Positions 59,144 through 64,000 of a DNA stretch of 64,000 nt are shown in pieces (the first letter of the stretch is position 1; each line of letters begins with the position of its first letter). The DNA comes from Arachis hypogaea. Taxonomy: Eukaryota; Streptophyta; Magnoliopsida; Fabales; Fabaceae. The position numbers were made by a program, and so were the translations under genes. The notes beneath the pieces are model-generated. The model was given only the letters and a program-made list of their open reading frames with translations. It was not told the origin of the DNA and did no database searches. The DNA lies in NCBI RefSeq assembly GCF_003086295.3, contig NC_092052.1, positions 11,066,346-11,130,345 on the forward strand, written 5' to 3'.

Positions 59144-60980
59144 TCACTTTTTTAGATCACCACCAGCAGGATCAGGGGGAACGCCAGGGGTAGGAGTTGA
59201 AGAAGAAGTCGGAGGAACGGTAGAAGAACTCGGAGCGTCCTTAGAGCGAGGAGGGGACTCTACGATCCTCTGCCCCCGAGTCTTTAAATCAGACTCAGAT
59301 TCCACTATGGGGACAGGAGGATCCACGATGGCACCATCAATAACAACCTTATCAGGGTCCAAAGGAGAAAGGTCCAAGTCAGGAGCAATAACCCCGACCT
59401 GTTCCTTGAAAATCCTCCAGGCTTCATCAGCACCATCCGCAATAGAGTCCTCCAACTCGGTGTAGGCCTTCCGAGCGTTCAGTAAGTCGTTCTTTACAGA
59501 CACAAGATCAGCAAATAAACTATTGTAGCTGGCTTGCGCTGCCTTCCTCAACTCCACCTCCATGTTGCATTGGGCTTGCAACTTCTGCCCCTTCTCTCGG
59601 AGGCTGTTCCTCTCCCCCTCCAGTTTGGCGACTTTCCCCTCCAACTCCTTCTCATGCTCCTGATATATACGGAGCCTACCCTCCAGCTCCTCGACCCTCG
59701 AGGTCGTCCCTAAAGAGCTGATGGGAGTCTTCTCAAATATATCCAAGAGTTTGCCACAAACCCCCGCCGTCTTGAGACTCTCCTCAACCACAGTAGTGAG
59801 GTAGTGCCGAACAGAAACATCATCCATACTCATACGAGCATGAGGATAGATGTTCTTTCGGACGAACGCAAGAGCGTCCGCCTCACCAGAAGCGCCAGAC
59901 TCTAATGTCTTGCGCTTCTTTGGCTCTGGTTCGGGAGTAGGTCGGACGGAAGGGGGTGGCAGAGAGGAAGCAGAGGAAGAAATTACGATAGGCTGAGAAG
60001 GAGTCCCAACGTTCCGAGGAGGAGGAGGAGGAGAGACAACCATCCTAACACCTCCAGACCTGGCTCGAGACTTTGCCTTGGCTTCCTGAACCCTCTGGTA
60101 AGACTCTTGAGCGTTTTTCTTTGCCATCTCTACAAAAAACAAATTGGTAGCCGAAATCAGACAAAGTCGGTAAAAGAAATTGCAAGTCGGAAACGAGCAA
60201 GAAACGCAAAAAGCTACCTAATTGTGACTGGACAAAGGACGGCGACCCCTGGAGAAATTTTTTAGTATCCAAGTATGGGGCCCTCCCCCACGCTTCTCGG
60301 AGGAACCCCACAATGGCTGCTTCTACCTCAGTTAAATCATCCAGACCATATTTCTCGCAAGGGGAGGCCTCCAGCCAATATAAAGGAAATCGGGGAGAAG
60401 AATGATCATCCAGGAAAAAGGGGTGGTGACCCTCTACAGCTTGCACTTTGAAAAAGTAGTTTTTGAAGTCATGAAAGGACTCATCAAAAAGGGTAAAAAG
60501 TCTCCGACCTTGTATGGCTCGGAACGACACCCACTGTTGTTTATTGTTTAGCCCACTGAAGGGTTTTGTCATATGGAAAAGATGGAAGAAAATCTTTAAA
60601 GAAGTCGGGAACTCTAAAGCCTGGCTGACAAATTGATAAATTTTCAAAAAATCCCAAGAGTTGGGGTGAAGCTGGGTGGGAGCGACTCGACAGTGACGCA
60701 AAACAGATATCTCAAAATTCGAAAAAGGAAGAAAAACACCCAAACGGGTGATCATGCACTCATACATAAAGAAAAAATGAGGGGCCGCCTCATCGACTCT
60801 TCCAAAACAAACCCGGTCTTCAGGACCCGGGACTACCAATTCGTATTTTGGTTCGTCATCCTCAGAAGTACAAATTCTGTGATGAGTGCGAAGGTTGGTA
60901 ATGAACTCAGAATCGACTGAGGGCTCCTCCCCTAAGACCGTGACATCAACCCAGTGAGAGAGAGCATCTACAGAAGCCAT
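59144..60980 (-). CDS. Antisense ORF (aORF) of element 2, two exons, apparently intact
   Basis: Minus-strand exon 1 runs from ATG 60980 (MASVDALSHWVDVTVLGEEP) through ITRLGVFLPFSNFEISVLRH, CRVAPTQLHPNSWDFLKIYQ and FRAIQGRRLFTLFDESFHDF to about SPSFVQSQL. A donor TTAG|GTAGCT lies near 60220, an acceptor TTTTTTGTAG near 60138, and exon 2 begins EMAKKNAQESYQRVQEAKAK. It goes on with a Pro/Ser-rich linker, LAFVRKNIYPHARMSMDD, a long coiled coil (VEELEGRLRIYQEHEKELEG, VAKLEGERNSLREKGQKLQA) and an acidic/proline end at 59144. The LPFS...VAPTQLHPNSW signature is the plant 'putative gypsy type transposon' domain. The function is not known; opposite orientation to gag-pol is a known feature of Tat-type elements. 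No break was seen. Confidence 0.8.
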
Positions 60981-61497
60981 TTCTTTTTATAAAAAAGGGG
61001 GTAACAAACCTACAAAGGAAAAAGAAATGTCACCAACACGGTCTCTAAAGGGAGGAGGATGCGAAACTAAAGTCTACAAATCAAATTTATCTACAAAGGC
61101 ATATTAAAGAACTAACCTTTATTCGGAAATAAGGGTTGGAAGCAAAAAGCCTTTGAAGACGCAAGAACGCAGCACGAACGAAGGCAAGGAAAATTTGAAA
61201 GATCGCAGAAACGAAACAACGAAAGAGAGGGAAAATATTTATAAGAACGTTAGGGGCATAACGGTAAAATCGGGGCAATCATTAATAAGGATGCACTGTT
61301 ACCAAGGCTATTAAATCCCTACGCACACCCCTAACGGACACGACGCTTGATTAGACGTAACTGTCAGAACCAAAAGGTCACGAAAAATCACGTCGGTTCT
61401 CAAACCATCACATCGGTCCTCTCACAAATCGGCTACGACCCCGAGTTGAATACTCGAACCCAACTCTTAAAAATAAATTGGGCTCGAGTAGGGGCAC
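60981..61497. other. Untranslated tail, probable aORF promoter region and polypurine tract of element 2
   Basis: The sequence upstream of the antisense start would hold the aORF promoter on the minus strand. The segment ends in CTCGAGTAGGGGCAC directly before the 3' LTR, the likely polypurine tract. Confidence 0.5.
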
Positions 61498-62032
61498 TGT
61501 TCATACCCTGGCCCAATAAATAGGACCCAGGATCCAAGCAAAGAAGCCCAACCCAAAGGGGTTGGCCCTCCCCCAGTACCGGCCTTCATCCCCAGAAGTC
61601 GGTACTGAACACGACCTACTCCAAAGAAGTCGGATACGAGGGTTAGCTGGCAGATAACACTCGTTCGAATGAGTAACCGCCCCTAGAAACTCTCTAACCA
61701 CTTCATAGAGTCATATCTTAACCTCCCTAAGATATGGGAACGGTTATCCACCTAAAAAGGTGGCACTACTTCAGCGGTGGTTATTGGTTCACCTCCATAA
61801 ATACCCTGACATCCCTCAGGTATCACTAAGTCCCAATACATTCTCAACTTGCTCACACTCTTGCTAACTTAGGCATTGGAGTGTCATTGCAGGTACCACC
61901 CCCCATTCTCCCAGACGCGCAAGTCAAACGGAGGAACACCGAGTTTCAGGTGCACCAGCTGGCCACCTCCCTCACACGTTTGGGTCAACCAACGTCATCC
62001 GGCCCACTGATCTCCGGTTACCCATCGTAACA
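61498..62032 (+). repeat. 3' LTR of element 2
   Basis: TGTTCATACC to CGTAACA, 535 bp, nearly identical to the 5' LTR and followed by ACATT. Confidence 0.96.
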
Positions 62033-62245
62033 ACATTATTGAAGTGTAAAAGAAAAAAGATTTGCCATAAAAAACTGTTCCTTGATTATTGTAATGTAGG
62101 GTACAGAAACAACAAGAAGCAATTTCATTAGCGTATAGAAATTGAAGCTATGTAAATTAAACTACAACATTCACATAAAACAAGAAATGGACAAGAGAGT
62201 AATCCAACTGAGAACTAAATTTGTTTTCATAATCATGACACCTAT

Positions 62246-64000
62246 CTAAGGAAGCAGTTTCTGTTTAATTGCATGCAGCTCCATTATGACATCTTTAATG
62301 TTCATCCGTTGAGTGGGGAACTCTTCAGAACATGCAACTCCAATCCTAGCAAAAGACACTAAACACTCCATGTTTTTCTGTTGTGTGATCCTTCTTTCTC
62401 CTTCATCAAACGGAGTTATCAATCTTGAATCAACAATCTCAGTAATTCCTTCTGGAATTGCCAGTTTACAGAATTTGTGTAGGCTTAAATCTTCACCAAA
62501 CATGCCATCCGTTGGTCTCTTTCCGGTTAGTATTTCCAAAAGAAGAATTCCATAGCTATAGATGTCTCCTTGTGGTGATACTGACCCACCTGCTCCATAC
62601 TCTGTTTGATTCCAATAACAATGCTTTAAACAAGAAAAAAGGATGAAAAAGGACGAGTGTGTATATATAGATAAAATGCAATGACATCATGATTAAAAAC
62701 TAAGATCAAATGAATATGTTAAGGGGTCGATAGATAAAGGTAAAATTCTGATTCTTAATGCGCTTAGGACTTGGTTAGTTGAAAGTAAATGATGAAATTG
62801 CTATACTATCATGAATCTAACATAACATAGAAAACAATACCAGGTCAGTAACAATACATGTAGTTATTAAAGAAGTACCAAAAGCGATCAAAAGCACTTA
62901 TACCTGGTGGAAGGTATCCGATGGTTCCCTTAATAACAGAGGAACTAGCTTGATTACTACTAGTATAGCTTGTGGCATGCCCATGAAGAAGCCTAGCTAA
63001 CCCAAAGTCTCCCAGGTGAGCAACAATGTCATCATCAAGTAGAACATTACTTGGCTTAACATCACAGTGAACTACAGCTTCCTCTGAATCATTGTGAAGA
63101 TAATCCAATGCAAAAGCTACATCAAGAGCAATATTTACTCTTTGCATCAGGTTGAGACTCCGATTTGTGGACTCGCTATCTTCAATGTTGTTGTGCAACA
63201 AGCTTTCTAAACTCCCATTAGGCATGAACTCAAACACTATGGCCTTGAAATCATCCCCTTTGTAATCAACACCTGAACAACAGGTCAATATATTGAGAAG
63301 GTTTCTGTGCTTCAATTTTCCTAGAGCTTTGCATTCGGACACGAAACTCTTCGATGCTCCGCGTGTTTGAAGATTCAACACCTTCACAGCAACAGGTCTC
63401 TCAAAATGGAGAAGGGTTCCTCTATATACTGAGCCAGAGCTTCCTGTGCCAATTAAATTTAAGGAAGAAAATCCATTGGTTGCTTGATGTAGCTCTCCAT
63501 AAGAAACCTTCACATAGCCATATTGCAAAGCTAGAGAAGGAGTGGATAACCTTTTTTGCTTCTTCTTGAGAAGATATATACTAATAATAAAGGCAACGGA
63601 AGAGATTAGAACCCCTCCAAATGCGATTATGAGGATGACTTTCTTTTTAACAGATCTCTTGTGTTTCTTCTTTAAGGGCAACGTAGAGCATGTAGGGAGA
63701 TTCAATTGAGGTATTCCACCACAAAGATCTTTGTTTCCGACGAGTGATATTGCTGTGACATTATTGAATACCCCTCCTACCGGGACCTCACCAGAGAGAT
63801 GGTTAAAAGATAAGTTCAAAGCATTCAGAAACGTGAGATTCACAAGTTCATGTGGGATTGTGCTTGAGAAGTTGTTATTAGAAAGGTCCAAGATTTCAAG
63901 GGATAGTAGAGATCCCAAGAATGAAGGTATACTTCCATGGAATGAGTTTCTTTCTAGTACCAGCTCCGTTAAAGCAGTGCAAGCACTAAGCCTCACGGGA
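62246..64000 (-). CDS. LRR receptor-like kinase, subfamily XII-like (EFR/Xa21 type), 5' end outside window
   Basis: On the minus strand the frame enters at the window edge with LRRs (ALTELVLERNSFHGSIPSFL, LEILDLSNNNFSSTIPHELV), then the cap GNKDLCGGIPQLNLPTC, a TM helix (VILIIAFGGVLISSVAFIISIY) and a Ser/Thr kinase: glycine loop IGTGSSGSVYRG, VAVKVLN, VVHCDVKPSNVLLD, LGDFGLARLL, GTIGYLPPEYGAGG, DIYSYGILLLEILTGKRPTD and a C-terminus ending KQKLLP. Exon 1 ends at 62904 (CCACCAG|GTATAA) and exon 2 runs from 62601 (AACAG|AGTATG) to the stop at 62246; the split Glu codon restores PPEY. The catalytic loop is HCD, so this is a non-RD kinase, as in pattern-recognition receptors such as FLS2, EFR and Xa21. 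Such proteins sit in the plasma membrane and sense microbial ligands. No break was seen in the visible part. Confidence 0.93.

Larger units (their letters stand above)
52580..62032 (+). mobile_element. Ty3/gypsy LTR retrotransposon, Tat-type, young and nearly intact (element 2)
   Basis: A 9.45 kb element with LTRs starting TGTTCATACC and ending CGTAACA, flanked by the 5 bp duplication ACATT (52575-52579 and 62033-62037). The LTRs differ at only about four places by eye in 534 bp (for example 52812, 52954, 52993 and one extra C in a C-run), under 1%. The gene order equals that of element 1, including the antisense ORF. Only one in-frame stop and two single-base shifts were found in gag-pol. 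It is therefore recent and may be mobilised by intact relatives. Confidence 0.96.

Noticed and set aside
1..64000. tRNA, rRNA and other structural RNA genes
   Set aside because: None recognised by eye; a covariance-model scan would be needed to exclude a small one.

Overview
This is a plant nuclear window. It has split genes with GT-AG introns, receptor-like proteins and kinases, a FRIGIDA-like gene, a plant ribosomal L1-domain gene, Tat-type Ty3/gypsy elements, Helitrons and hAT, Mutator-like and foldback elements. A legume, possibly Arachis (peanut), is the best guess; this rests on general familiarity with the repeat and gene families, not on a search.

Layout. 0-10 kb is the gene-bearing part: a broken receptor-like protein (RLP) gene cut off by a probable retroelement end (1-2459, minus); a mosaic of gene fragments from transportin-1, an ankyrin-repeat gene and an unidentified gene (3522-4582, minus); the likely start of an unidentified gene (5200-5526, minus), divergent from an intact RSL1D1-type nucleolar L1-domain gene (6016-7224, plus) with a telo-box between them; an orphan RLP C-terminus (7867-8148, minus) joined head to head to a 5'-truncated FRIGIDA-like gene (8152-10024, plus). 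11.8-21.2 kb is an old, heavily mutated Ty3/gypsy Tat-type element (11811-21171) with target duplication AAAAG.

22.5-45.2 kb is an AT-rich array of seven ~1.58 kb tandem units. Later elements are nested in it: a 3.9 kb Helitron carrying B3-domain and RPA-like (DUF223) fragments; a chromovirus-like solo LTR holding a long-TIR element that itself holds another solo LTR; and a telomere-look-alike hAT element. 45.5-52.5 kb holds a perfect-TSD hAT element, a decayed plant-mobile-domain/Ulp1-protease gene containing a TNL resistance-gene fragment in the opposite orientation and a 241 bp minisatellite, and a second Helitron that contains a foldback element. 52.6-62.0 kb is a young, nearly intact second Tat-type element (52580-62032, TSD ACATT, LTRs almost identical). 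The window ends inside an LRR subfamily XII-like non-RD receptor kinase gene (62246 to beyond 64000, minus).

Probably functional: the RSL1D1-like gene and the LRR receptor kinase (5' end outside the window). The FRIGIDA-like gene keeps its domain but has lost its N-terminus and promoter. Most other coding sequence belongs to transposable elements or is debris. The window is best read as an immune-receptor neighbourhood repeatedly rearranged by gene-fragment capture and nested insertion. Both Tat-type elements carry a long antisense ORF with what looks like an intron at the same place. Coordinates of splice sites, breaks and repeat ends were read by eye.
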